Program-made: the position numbers and the translations under genes | Notes under the pieces: model-generated | Told to the model about the DNA's origin: nothing | The model's input: only the letters and a program-made list of their open reading frames with translations | Database searches by the model: none | NCBI GenBank assembly: GCA_964512485.1 | Contig: CAZEHJ010000009.1 | Location: 1-64,000 of the forward strand | DNA: 64,000 bases | DNA from: CAZEHJ01 sp964512485 | Lineage (GTDB): Bacteria > Bacteroidota > Rhodothermia > Rhodothermales > UBA10348 | Direction: 5' to 3' | Shown here: piece after piece, positions 44,119 through 53,383 of the stretch | How positions within the stretch are numbered: the first letter of the stretch is position 1 | Layout: every line of letters starts with the position of its first letter

Positions 44119-47100
44119 ATGAACGGAACCCTTGTAACGATGGACGGCAACCAGGCCGCCGCCCATGTAGCCTATCGAACCAGCGAAGTAATCGCCATAT
44201 ATCCCATCACCCCAGCCTCCCCCATGGGAGAGTTTGCAGACCTATGGAGCGCACGCAATGCTCCCAACATCTGGGGCACGACTCCCAGAGTGGTTGAATT
44301 GCAGGCCGAAGGCGGTGCAGCAGGTGCTGTTCATGGTGCCTTGCAGACGGGCTCCTTGACGACGACGTTCACTGCCAGCCAGGGATTACTTCTGATGATC
44401 CCGAACATGTACAAGATTGCGGGTGAATTAACGCCAACCGTCTTCCACATCGCGGCGAGAAGTCTGGCGGCTCAGGGGCTGTCGATTTTTGGAGATCATT
44501 CTGATGTCATGGCGGCTCGAGCTACGGGATGGTCCATGCTGTTCTCGAATTCAGTTCAGGAGGTCATGGACCAGGCGCTCATCTCCCATGCCGCCACCCT
44601 GGCCTCTCGCGTACCGTTCCTACACATCATGGACGGCTTCAGGACCTCCCATGAACTGCAGAAGATTTCCTTGATCGACGACGAAGTCATCGAAAAGATG
44701 ATCGACTTCGAGTGGATACAGGCTCATCGTCAGCGCGGCCTCACGCCAGATGCTCCTTTCATCAGAGGCACGGCACAGAATCCGGATGTGTATTTCCAGG
44801 CTCGCGAATCGGTCAATCCATTCTACGATGACGCTCCTGTGATCGTCCAGCAACAGATGGATCGTTTTGCCGAATTAACAGGACGCCAATACCACCTCTT
44901 TGACTATGTAGGCCATCCGGAAGCAGAGAAACTCATCGTTTTGATGGGATCCGGTGCTGAAGCGGTTGAAGAAGCCGTCAGTTGGATGGCAAATCGAGGA
45001 GAAAAAGTGGGAGCCATCAAGATCCGGCTTTTCCGGCCCTTCTCACTCAAACACTTTATGGATGCAGTGCCTGAAACGGTGAGGTCGGTTGCAGCGCTTG
45101 ATCGAACGAAAGAGCCTGGTTCAGCTGGCGAGCCGCTATATCAGGATGTCGTCACCGCTTTTGCTGAGTCGGTTGGGAGTCGCCCCATGCCGCGCGTCAT
45201 AGGAGGTCGATACGGCTTGTCGTCCAAGGAATTTACTCCGGCCATGGTGCGGTCCATCTTCGAGGAGTTGGACAAAGATGAACCCAAAAACCATTTCACG
45301 ATAGGCATCAATGACGATGTCACATCGACATCCCTCACCTACGATGCCTCGTTTTCAACAGAGTCGGATGACGTAACCCGAGCAGTCTTTTGGGGTTTAG
45401 GATCAGATGGCACGGTCGGTGCGAACAAGAACTCCATCAAGATCATCGGTGAAGGAACGGACAATTATGCCCAGGGCTATTTCGTCTACGACTCAAAAAA
45501 AGCCGGCGCCCGAACGATATCCCATCTGCGATTCGGGCCCGAGCCCATTCACTCGACGTACCTGATTTCACAGGCCGATTTTGTGGCAGTGCACCAGTTT
45601 GGATTCCTGGAGCGCTACAACACGCTCGAACTGGCTGCCCCGAAGAGCACCTTTCTGCTCAACAGTCCATATGGCGTTGACAACGTCTGGGAAAGCCTTC
45701 CAAAATCGGTTCAGAGGACCATCATTGACCGAGAACTGCAATTTTACATCGTTGACGCCTACAAGGTCGCTCGTGAAGTAGGCCTCGGAGTGCGAATCAA
45801 CACAATCATGCAGGCTGCCTTCTTCTCGCTCTCCGGCATCCTCCCGCCCGATGAGGCAACACAGCGTATCAAGGACTATATCAGCAAAACGTACGGTAAA
45901 CGTGGTGAAGCCGTCGTCAAACAAAACAATGCTGCCGTTGATGCGGCGCTGGACCACCTGCACAGGGTTGACGTGCCTTCCGAAGTCACGTCTGCACTCG
46001 AAATGCGTCCTCCTGTGCCCTCACACGCACCTGAATTCGTCCAACGTGTGACTGCCGAAATGATTGCCGGACGAGGCGATGACCTCCCGGTCAGTATGCT
46101 TCCCGTGGACGGTACGTATCCATCAGGAACGACGCAGTGGGAAAAACGGAACATTGCCCTCGAAATCCCGGAATGGGATCCTGATATCTGTATTCAGTGC
46201 GGAAAGTGTGTCATTGTTTGCCCTCACTCGGTAATCCGTGCCAATGTGGTCGAACCAGCAGACCTGGCAGATTCACCGGATGGATTCAAATCCGCTGATG
46301 CCAGCTGGCGGGAGTTCGGATCGAGAAAGTATACACTTCAGGTCTCCCCCGAAGACTGTACAGGTTGCAGACTGTGTGTCGAAGTCTGTCCTGCCAAAGA
46401 CAAGAGTCGTTCCGGACACAAGGCGCTCGACATGGTCGATCAGCGACCGATTCTCGAAGCCGAAAAAGACAACTGGGACTTCTTCTGCACACTGCCCGTG
46501 TTCAGGGATGCACTTGGTGCGAGCGGAGACGGTGCTGGTGCTTCCGATGGCACGCCCCCCCTTCCGTTTACGAAAGTCAAAGATGTACAGCTCCTCGAAC
46601 CGCTTTTTGAATTCTCAAGTGCCTGTGCCGGCTGCGGCGAAACACCGTATCTGCGGCTCCTCACTCAGTTGTTTGGGGACCGAATGATTGTCGCAAATGC
46701 CACAGGATGCTCCAGTATTTATGGTGGTAATCTGCCGACTACGCCGTGGACTACAAATTCTGCCGGCCGCGGTCCCGCCTGGAGCAACTCCCTGTTTGAG
46801 GACAACGCTGAATTTGGGCTCGGCATGCGTGTTGCCGTAGACAAACAACTCGAATACGCACGTGAGCTGCTTCCACAATTGGCAGGAAAAATCAATTCCG
46901 TAGCAGTTGAAGAGATGTTGGAAGCCCCTCAGGAAACACAGGAAGAGGTTGATGCCCAACGCGTTAGGGTGGATCATCTCAAGCGTGCGCTGAGCGATAT
47001 TGATTCGCCCCAGGCCCGGGACCTTCTCTCGCTTGCTGACAACCTCGTTCGTAGAAGTGTCTGGATTATAGGTGGCGATGGATGGGCTTACGATATCGGT

Positions 47101-47862
47101 TTCGGAGGCTTGGACCACGTCCTGGCCAGTGGCCGAAACGTCAAGGTTCTGGTCCTCGATACCGAGGTCTACTCCAATACCGGAGGTCAAGCCTCAAAGG
47201 CTACCGGTCTTGGTGCCGTTGCCAAATTTGCTGCTGGAGGAAAGGCAACACCCAAAAAGGATCTTGGAATGCTGGCCATGAGCTACGGATATGTGTATGT
47301 AGCCCAGGTAGCCCTTGGAGCGAATGACAATCAGGTTATCAAAGCCATGCGCGAGGCGGAAGAGTATGACGGGCCTTCCCTCATTATTGCCTACAGCCAC
47401 TGCATTGCTCACGGCATCGATATGTCGAAGGGCCTGGAGCAACAGGATAAGGCCACCGCTACCGGCTACTGGCCGCTGTATCGCTTTGATCCAAGGCTCA
47501 AGGAGCAAGGAAAGAACCCGTTCCAGTTGGATTCGAAGAAGCCAAAGGCGCCACTTTCAACATATATCTACAATGAGAATCGCTATGCCATTCTCAAGAA
47601 GTCAGATCCGGATACTGCCGCTGCTTTCTTGAAGCAGTCACAGAAATTGGTCGACGAGAAATGGGAGCGTTATGCCGCTCTGGCAGGAAAAACCGAATCA
47701 GCCGGAGCCAGCCCGAAAGCGCCCGGGAATCGACCGCCCGGAATGAAGCCACCCGGTGGGCCGGGTTCCAAATCTGCGGGATCGAAACCACCCGGGTCCG
47801 GGAAAGGATCTAAACCTGTCGTCAATGTGGCACGCAGAAGACGACCACCCGGGACTGAGTAG
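44119..47862 (+). CDS. nifJ: Pyruvate:ferredoxin (flavodoxin) oxidoreductase
   Basis: The single-chain 1247-residue PFOR oxidises pyruvate to acetyl-CoA and CO2 and reduces ferredoxin or flavodoxin. Domain order is complete: N-terminal pyrimidine-type domain (MDGNQAAAHVAYRTSEVIAI, YPITPASPMGEFADLW), domain II, the gamma domain, two 4Fe-4S clusters (CIQCGKCVIVCPHSVI about residues 692-707; CTGCRLCVEVCPAKDK about 747), and the TPP domain with SACAGCGETPYLRLL, NATGCSSIYGGNLPTTPW and EVYSNTGGQASKATG. The last 55 residues or so are a Pro/Gly/Lys/Arg-rich tail (APGNRPPGMKPPGGPG ... RRRRPPGTE) beyond the usual end. The DHOD-like gene follows 39 bp later. Confidence 0.96.
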   Translation: MNGTLVTMDGNQAAAHVAYRTSEVIAIYPITPASPMGEFADLWSARNAPNIWGTTPRVVELQAEGGAAGAVHGALQTGSLTTTFTASQGLLLMIPNMYKIAGELTPTVFHIAARSLAAQGLSIFGDHSDVMAARATGWSMLFSNSVQEVMDQALISHAATLASRVPFLHIMDGFRTSHELQKISLIDDEVIEKMIDFEWIQAHRQRGLTPDAPFIRGTAQNPDVYFQARESVNPFYDDAPVIVQQQMDRFAELTGRQYHLFDYVGHPEAEKLIVLMGSGAEAVEEAVSWMANRGEKVGAIKIRLFRPFSLKHFMDAVPETVRSVAALDRTKEPGSAGEPLYQDVVTAFAESVGSRPMPRVIGGRYGLSSKEFTPAMVRSIFEELDKDEPKNHFTIGINDDVTSTSLTYDASFSTESDDVTRAVFWGLGSDGTVGANKNSIKIIGEGTDNYAQGYFVYDSKKAGARTISHLRFGPEPIHSTYLISQADFVAVHQFGFLERYNTLELAAPKSTFLLNSPYGVDNVWESLPKSVQRTIIDRELQFYIVDAYKVAREVGLGVRINTIMQAAFFSLSGILPPDEATQRIKDYISKTYGKRGEAVVKQNNAAVDAALDHLHRVDVPSEVTSALEMRPPVPSHAPEFVQRVTAEMIAGRGDDLPVSMLPVDGTYPSGTTQWEKRNIALEIPEWDPDICIQCGKCVIVCPHSVIRANVVEPADLADSPDGFKSADASWREFGSRKYTLQVSPEDCTGCRLCVEVCPAKDKSRSGHKALDMVDQRPILEAEKDNWDFFCTLPVFRDALGASGDGAGASDGTPPLPFTKVKDVQLLEPLFEFSSACAGCGETPYLRLLTQLFGDRMIVANATGCSSIYGGNLPTTPWTTNSAGRGPAWSNSLFEDNAEFGLGMRVAVDKQLEYARELLPQLAGKINSVAVEEMLEAPQETQEEVDAQRVRVDHLKRALSDIDSPQARDLLSLADNLVRRSVWIIGGDGWAYDIGFGGLDHVLASGRNVKVLVLDTEVYSNTGGQASKATGLGAVAKFAAGGKATPKKDLGMLAMSYGYVYVAQVALGANDNQVIKAMREAEEYDGPSLIIAYSHCIAHGIDMSKGLEQQDKATATGYWPLYRFDPRLKEQGKNPFQLDSKKPKAPLSTYIYNENRYAILKKSDPDTAAAFLKQSQKLVDEKWERYAALAGKTESAGASPKAPGNRPPGMKPPGGPGSKSAGSKPPGSGKGSKPVVNVARRRRPPGTE

Positions 47863-47901
47863 CCAGATACAGTCCCCCATCAACCAATTATCGATACGAT
47901 C

Positions 47902-48915
47902 ATGAAATTGAATACAAACTATCTGGGCCTGAATCTGAAATCTCCGATTGTGCCCTCGGCTTCGCCTCTGTCCGAATCGACGGATACTATTCGAGCTATG
48001 GAAGACTACGGAGCAGGTGCTGTTGTCATGTACTCATTGTTCGAAGAACAAATCGAGCATGAAAGTCACGAACTGGATCACTATCTCACCGCCGGTACGG
48101 ACAGCTTCGCCGAGTCTCTCAGCTTCTTTCCCGAGATGGAAACGTACAAAACAGGACCTGATGAGTACCTCAAACTGCTTTCTCGAGCCGTTGAAGCGGT
48201 AGATATTCCAGTCATAGCAAGTTTGAATGGTGCTTCCCCCGGCGGTTGGACGGATTATGCCCACAAAATGGAAAGTGCCGGCGCAGCTGCCATCGAACTT
48301 AACCTCTACTACATCCCCACGGACATAGAAATCTCAGCTGCACAGGTAGAAGCCCGATATCTAGAAGTTGTTCGAAGTGTTCGAGATTCTGTTGAGGTAC
48401 CCCTCGCAGTCAAGATCAGTCCGTTTTTTACGGCCACAGGTCATTTCGCCAATGAACTGTGCCGTGCTGGAGCATCCGGGATTGTGATGTTCAACCGGTT
48501 CTACCAACCCGACATCGATATTTACAAATTGGATATCGTCCCTCGACTGCATCTCTCCCACTCCGACGAGCTCCAGTTACCTTTAAGATGGATCGCCATT
48601 CTGTACGGTCGGGTGCCCGCGGATTTTGCGCTGACGACGGGCGTCCACAATTACCAGGATGCAATCAAAGGCGTAATGGCAGGTGCATCTGTAACCATGA
48701 TGGCTTCTGAACTCCTGAAAAACGGTATTTCCCGGATTCAGGATGTGCGAGACGCCATGAACCAGTGGTTGGAAGAGCACGACTACGACTCTCTCGAGCA
48801 ATTGCAGGGCAGCATGAGTCAAATCCATGTAGCGGATCCTGCCGCATTCGAGCGGGCCAACTACATGAAGGTTCTCAAATCCTGGCGCGATGATCCAACG
48901 GGAGTGATTCTGTAG
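47902..48915 (+). CDS. Dihydroorotate-dehydrogenase-like flavoprotein
   Basis: A 337-residue TIM-barrel FMN protein resembling class 1 DHOD (MKLNTNYLGLNLKSPIVPSA). Known motifs include IPVIASLNGASPGGWTDYA, AAIELNLYYIPTD, VPLAVKISPFF and ASGIVMFNRFYQPDID. It differs from PyrD in active-site detail and is the DHOD-like protein that commonly follows nifJ in bacteria, where its substrate is not known. pyrimidine biosynthesis genes are not near. A partner role with PFOR is likely from the conserved pairing. Confidence 0.87.
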   Translation: MKLNTNYLGLNLKSPIVPSASPLSESTDTIRAMEDYGAGAVVMYSLFEEQIEHESHELDHYLTAGTDSFAESLSFFPEMETYKTGPDEYLKLLSRAVEAVDIPVIASLNGASPGGWTDYAHKMESAGAAAIELNLYYIPTDIEISAAQVEARYLEVVRSVRDSVEVPLAVKISPFFTATGHFANELCRAGASGIVMFNRFYQPDIDIYKLDIVPRLHLSHSDELQLPLRWIAILYGRVPADFALTTGVHNYQDAIKGVMAGASVTMMASELLKNGISRIQDVRDAMNQWLEEHDYDSLEQLQGSMSQIHVADPAAFERANYMKVLKSWRDDPTGVIL

Positions 48916-48967
48916 TCATTGTATACGTGTTCAGGTTGATGGTAACCTGCAATGAATTGTACCTTCC

Positions 48968-48990
48968 TGCGCCCGGCTCCGCCGGGCGCA
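48968..48990 (+). terminator. GC-rich hairpin downstream of the nifJ pair
   Basis: A perfect 10-bp stem (TGCGCCCGGC and GCCGGGCGCA) with a three-base loop lies 52 bp after the DHOD-like stop and 27 bp before the ggt ATG. A T run is weak (GTCATTT), so this may be a partial or Rho-assisted terminator. Its position makes a longer N-terminus of Ggt from 48952 unlikely. Confidence 0.55.
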
Positions 48991-49017
48991 GTCATTTCCC
49001 AACATCGCACAGCCTCC

Positions 49018-50745
49018 ATGCTTCATCGTACGCGATCCGTTTCGCTGATCCTTCTCGTATTAACCTTTGTACTCGCTCCGGCACAGGCGCAGCACGGTCG
49101 TCAACCCGTCACCGCCAAAAATGGGATGGTCGTAAGTACCCAGTATCTCGCCTCAGAAGTCGGTAGGGATATTCTGGCCCAGGGTGGAAATGCTGTTGAT
49201 GCCGCCGTTGCTACGGCTTTTGCCCTGGCTGTCGTTCACCCGTCAGCCGGCAATATCGGTGGCGGAGGCTTTTTGATTTATCACGGTGGAGACGGCGAAG
49301 TCACAGCGTTTAATTTCAGGGAAAAGGCTCCACTGGCGGCGTCCCGGACCATGTTTATGGATGAAGACGGAGGCGTTGATGAGGTCAAGCACCACGGAAA
49401 CCTCTATTCCACTGGAGTCCCCGGAACGGTAGCGGGACTGTTTTTGGCCCACCAAAAACTGGGGTCACTTCCCTGGAGCATTCTGGTCCAGCCCGCAGTC
49501 CAATTGGCGGAAAATGGCTTCCCCTTTACCAGAAACATCATGGGCTGGCAGAGCAGAATGCTGGAGGTAGCCGCGGAAAATCCGATCTACCAATCGACGA
49601 TTGATGCCTATCTGAAGGAAGGCGGTGTTCCACACCAGCCGGGAGAACTTCTGGTCTTGGGAGATCTTGCCGAAACACTCAAACGAATCAGGGATCACGG
49701 CCACGATGGATTTTATAAAGGTGAAACAGCCAGACTCATCTCCGACTTCATGGCCGAATGGGGTGGATTGATCACGGAAGAAGATTTGGCTCTGTACACA
49801 GCCTCGGAGCAGGCTCCGATTCACGGTACCTATCGGGGTCACGACATCTACTCCATGAGTCCTCCTTCGTCAGGTGGTATTGCGTTGGTCACTATGTTAA
49901 ACCTTCTGGAGCCGTATGATCTGGCTGCCCTCGGGCACAATTCAGCCGCATATCTGCATCTTCTCACAGAGGTAATGCGCCGCGCGTTCGCGGATCGAGC
50001 TCAATATGTCGGAGATCCTGACTTCAACCCAGATATGCCCGTCGACTGGCTCATTTCAAAGGACCATGCCGATGATCTTCGAGCATCCATCAGCATGGAA
50101 ACGAAATCTGAAAGTGACGAAAGCAATTTCAACGGATTCATGTTCGAAGAAAGCGAGGAAACGACCCACTTCTCTGTAGCAGACTCAGATGGAAATACTG
50201 TTTCTCTAACCTACACCCTTGAAAACGGCTTCGGAAACTCCATCGTGGTCAAAGGCGGTGGTTTTTTGCTGAACAATGAGATGGGAGATTTCAATGCCGT
50301 TCCCGGCGTGACGAGCCGAGCCGGTCATCTCATCGGGACGGAACCGAATACCGTCGTGCCTCAGAAACGCATGCTCTCCTCCATGACCCCGTCCATCGTA
50401 GCGAAGGACGGTAGACCCGTCATGGCAATCGGCTCGCCCGGCGGAAAAACGATTATCAACACGACGCTGCAGGTCATTTTGAACATGCTGGATCACGATA
50501 TGGATATGGCAGAAGCTGTGGAGGCCCCACGGATTCATCATGAGTGGTTGCCAGACGAAACAGATTTCGAGAGCGGGTATTTTTCGAACGACACGATCGA
50601 ACGCTTTCAATCCTACGGGCATGAAGTCGATTACCGGAGCAGTCAGGGTCGGGCCATGGGTATTTGGATCGACTGGGACAACGGGCTCAAATACGGAGCC
50701 GCTGATTCAAGAAGCTACATGGGGCGCGCCGTCGGATACGAGTAG
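49018..50745 (+). CDS. ggt: Gamma-glutamyltransferase
   Basis: An Ntn-hydrolase that removes gamma-glutamyl groups from glutathione and related peptides in the periplasm. The 575-residue precursor has a signal peptide (SVSLILLVLTFVLAPAQAQ). The autoprocessing site is EETTHFSVADSDGNTVSLTY with the nucleophilic Thr about residue 383; the conserved GNIGGGGFLIYH lies in the large subunit and AIGSPGGKTIINTTLQV in the small one. I use the ATG at 49018; an in-frame upstream ATG at 48952 would run through a GC hairpin. It lies after nifJ and the DHOD-like gene but probably has its own transcription. Confidence 0.95.
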   Translation: MLHRTRSVSLILLVLTFVLAPAQAQHGRQPVTAKNGMVVSTQYLASEVGRDILAQGGNAVDAAVATAFALAVVHPSAGNIGGGGFLIYHGGDGEVTAFNFREKAPLAASRTMFMDEDGGVDEVKHHGNLYSTGVPGTVAGLFLAHQKLGSLPWSILVQPAVQLAENGFPFTRNIMGWQSRMLEVAAENPIYQSTIDAYLKEGGVPHQPGELLVLGDLAETLKRIRDHGHDGFYKGETARLISDFMAEWGGLITEEDLALYTASEQAPIHGTYRGHDIYSMSPPSSGGIALVTMLNLLEPYDLAALGHNSAAYLHLLTEVMRRAFADRAQYVGDPDFNPDMPVDWLISKDHADDLRASISMETKSESDESNFNGFMFEESEETTHFSVADSDGNTVSLTYTLENGFGNSIVVKGGGFLLNNEMGDFNAVPGVTSRAGHLIGTEPNTVVPQKRMLSSMTPSIVAKDGRPVMAIGSPGGKTIINTTLQVILNMLDHDMDMAEAVEAPRIHHEWLPDETDFESGYFSNDTIERFQSYGHEVDYRSSQGRAMGIWIDWDNGLKYGAADSRSYMGRAVGYE

Positions 50746-50767
50746 CAGTTCAAGCGAAAAGTAACCT

Positions 50768-51538
50768 ATGCATGTTGTCGCCGTACCGAGCGGTATGGCA
50801 GCAATAAACGACGTAGATGCGGCTCTTGAGGACATGATGAAACTGGCTGGCAAAAAAACGCCTGCCCAGTCCAACTCGAAGTCCAATGAGGCGTCCAAAC
50901 CAGAAAGAAAGAAGCGTGGCTTCTGGCGCGTGGTCTTTCGCTGGACCGTCACGCCCGTCTTTCTTCTTCTCCTTCCTTTTGTAGCACTCCTGAAAGGGTC
51001 CACCCTGCTCTATCAGCATACCGCCGTGCCTGTCTGGATCTGCGTGGCAGGAGGAGCGCTCGGCTCGGGAATCCTGTTTCTCTTCGCCACATGGAGACTC
51101 GGAAAACGACTGAACCTGAGTGTCGGCAAACACGCAAGCCGGTTTTCGCTGGTTCTGGCCGGTTGCTTCACAGCGTTCACGCTTCTCTACGTCTCAGCGG
51201 ATAACGTGAAGACTCCGGAAGTGGCTTCAACTTACACCGCACTGCATCCCCTTCTACGCCTCGCCACATCGACTCTCGTTCTGGTGGATTCGGAGGGAGT
51301 GATCACAGACGGCGAACGAGTTGCCGAAGACTACATTCAAATGGGCCTGGAAACGAACTCCCAGTCCCTTCACTTCGAACAAAGCGATGGGTACGTCCAT
51401 GCCCTGGATCTAAGGACAATCGGACGCTCTGAACTTCGAAACCGGTTGACGAACGCCTACTATAGCCTGCTGGGCTTTCAGACGCTCAGACATACCGGAA
51501 CGGCAGACCATCTGCACATTTCTCTTCCCGGACGATAA
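50768..51538 (+). CDS. Hypothetical membrane protein with three helices
   Basis: A 256-residue protein of unknown function. The N-terminal 50 residues are polar, then three hydrophobic helices at about 55-75 (VTPVFLLLLPFVALLKG), 85-107 (VPVWICVAGGALGSGILFLF) and 123-143 (FSLVLAGCFTAFTLLYVSA), then a soluble tail of about 110 residues containing LVLVDSEGVITDGERVAEDY and HTGTADHLHISLPGR. The tail has some likeness to a D-Ala-D-Ala carboxypeptidase-like/DUF end, but I cannot assign it. It follows ggt by 22 bp and is probably in the same transcript. The start could also be the ATG at 50795. Confidence 0.65.
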   Translation: MHVVAVPSGMAAINDVDAALEDMMKLAGKKTPAQSNSKSNEASKPERKKRGFWRVVFRWTVTPVFLLLLPFVALLKGSTLLYQHTAVPVWICVAGGALGSGILFLFATWRLGKRLNLSVGKHASRFSLVLAGCFTAFTLLYVSADNVKTPEVASTYTALHPLLRLATSTLVLVDSEGVITDGERVAEDYIQMGLETNSQSLHFEQSDGYVHALDLRTIGRSELRNRLTNAYYSLLGFQTLRHTGTADHLHISLPGR

Positions 51539-51542
51539 TAGC

Positions 51543-53198
51543 TCACTGATCGCTTTCAGCACGCTCCTGACGCTGAGCCTCTACCATGTCGGCTACATCC
51601 TGCAGGAGTTGTTTGGCATCGTACACAATTCCGTCCTTGATCGTGTATTTGACGCCTCCAACACGCTCCACCTTACCGGTATCATCATTCAGCTTCATTG
51701 CGCCGGTACCGTAGAGTACTTTCATGTTTTCTAATGGATTGCCGTCAACAATTATCATATCAGCCAGCATTCCTGTTCTGATGACGCCGTATTCGATCGG
51801 CTTGTTGGTTGGCTTCGCAATTTCCATAGCACCGTGCATCGTTGCCGCGCGAATTACCTCGAGAGGATGAAACCCTGCCTCCTGAAGCATTTCGAGTTCG
51901 AGGATAGTCCCGAATCCATATAGTTGATAAATGAATCCCGAGTCGGACCCGACAGTCACCTTTCCACCCATATTCTTGTATTCATTCAGGAACTGCATCC
52001 AGACCTGATAGAATTTTTTCCAGGCCACTTCGTCATGCGTGGTCCAGTTGTAGAAATACGAGCCATGATCGAGACGGCTGGGGTCGAAGAAGTCCTGCAA
52101 CGAGGGCAGTGTGTAGAGTTCGTGCCAGTCTGCCGTACGTGCTCGCATCACGTCACGACCCGCTGAATAGATGGTCATGGTCGGGTTGAGGTAGAAATCC
52201 AACTGCAGGAACTCCTGCAGAAGTGCGTTCCAGCCTTCGCTTCCCGGTGGATGAATCAGATTCCATTGGCGGGCCACCTGTCCGAAGCGAAACTGTTCGT
52301 CATTGTAGTTCATATCCACGGGCCAGGGCTGCACATCGTATCCGTCATACATGGACTCGAACAGACCGTAGAAGTGCGTCATACCGGTCATTCCCAATCT
52401 GGCTGCATCCACGGCGTTCATCTGAGCGACTCCCGACTGCCCGAGATGGGCCGTAGATCCCAATCCCAGTTTGTTGGCCTCGTCAATCAGCGCCTCCATG
52501 ATTTCAGGGCGATACGAACCCAGCTTCAATCCTTCTACGCCCTTGTCTGCTGCGTATCGAACCCAGTCTCTCGCTCCAGCGGGCGTGTCGGTCGAGCCTT
52601 CCCAGTCGCCGGTGTTGGACCCTGGTCTGTGGTAGGACACGATTCGCGGGGCGACAATCTCATTTTTGGCGCTTCTTTCTCGTTCGTTTAGCGACCATGC
52701 AAGAGGCCCAGTAGAGACGCCCCTTACGGTTGTTATGCCGTTGGCCAGCCAGAGCTTGTATACATACTCCGCCTCGGGTGCCTTGGGAACGCCGCCGGTG
52801 TGGACGTGCAGATCCACGATTCCGGGCATCAGAAACATTCCGTTTGCATCTACCTCGTAATCCGCATCGGTCGGTCTTCGATCTTCATTGATCGGCACTC
52901 CGGGTGTGCCGATTCCTCGAATGGACGCAATTCTGTTGCCTTCGACGATGATATCCACTGGTCCTCGAGGAGGTCCACCAGTTCCATCGATCATCGTGAC
53001 TCCGCGAATGATCAGACGATCAAAAGGTCCGGCTCCTTCGTCAGGACCTCTATCAGGAGCGGCAAGAACACCACGCGGGCGAGGTGGAGGCGTTTCTTCT
53101 TTTTGTTCTTCCTGCGCGTAGGAATCCTGGATTGAAACCGGGCCGAACAGCAGTGCGATGAACAAGAGAAGGGCGAACGAACGGTTGAGCCTGGACAT
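51543..53198 (-). CDS. Secreted amidohydrolase (metal-dependent hydrolase)
   Basis: A 551-residue exported member of the amidohydrolase superfamily. Signal peptide at 1-28 (FALLLFIALLFGPVSIQDSY). The metal-site motif HVHTGG lies in MPGIVDLHVHTGGVPKAPEA; later metal ligands include STAHLGQSGVAQMNA and the region around VTVGSDSGFIYQLYGFG. The imidazolonepropionase-like fold ends ADMIIVDGNPLENMKVLYG. The substrate is not known; imidazolonepropionase-, prolidase- and hydantoinase-like enzymes share this architecture. The upstream 185 bp include a 13-bp inverted repeat that may be its operator. Confidence 0.88.
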   Translation of the reverse strand: MSRLNRSFALLLFIALLFGPVSIQDSYAQEEQKEETPPPRPRGVLAAPDRGPDEGAGPFDRLIIRGVTMIDGTGGPPRGPVDIIVEGNRIASIRGIGTPGVPINEDRRPTDADYEVDANGMFLMPGIVDLHVHTGGVPKAPEAEYVYKLWLANGITTVRGVSTGPLAWSLNERERSAKNEIVAPRIVSYHRPGSNTGDWEGSTDTPAGARDWVRYAADKGVEGLKLGSYRPEIMEALIDEANKLGLGSTAHLGQSGVAQMNAVDAARLGMTGMTHFYGLFESMYDGYDVQPWPVDMNYNDEQFRFGQVARQWNLIHPPGSEGWNALLQEFLQLDFYLNPTMTIYSAGRDVMRARTADWHELYTLPSLQDFFDPSRLDHGSYFYNWTTHDEVAWKKFYQVWMQFLNEYKNMGGKVTVGSDSGFIYQLYGFGTILELEMLQEAGFHPLEVIRAATMHGAMEIAKPTNKPIEYGVIRTGMLADMIIVDGNPLENMKVLYGTGAMKLNDDTGKVERVGGVKYTIKDGIVYDAKQLLQDVADMVEAQRQERAESDQ

Positions 53199-53325
53199 GG
53201 TCGCGTATCAATTGGTGGGAGGAGTCGGCAATATCTCTCCCGAACCATCATTTTCCAACCGTGTCCTTCCTGCGGCTTCGCGCGACGCAAATGTCTCCAG
53301 AACCGTTTTAGACGCGTCAAAACGT

Positions 53326-53358
53326 GCGATAATGTAACAGTTTTAGTTACATTATCGC
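53326..53358. promoter_or_regulatory. 13-bp AT-rich inverted repeat upstream of amidohydrolase
   Basis: GCGATAATGTAAC and its exact complement GTTACATTATCGC flank a seven-base spacer. It lies about 128 bp before the ATG of the amidohydrolase gene and 26 bp after the stop of the Rieske gene. No T run follows the stem on either strand, so it is less like an intrinsic terminator than like an operator for a dimeric regulator. Confidence 0.55.
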
Positions 53359-53383
53359 CCTATCCGGCGCTTCTAAGGGGTTT

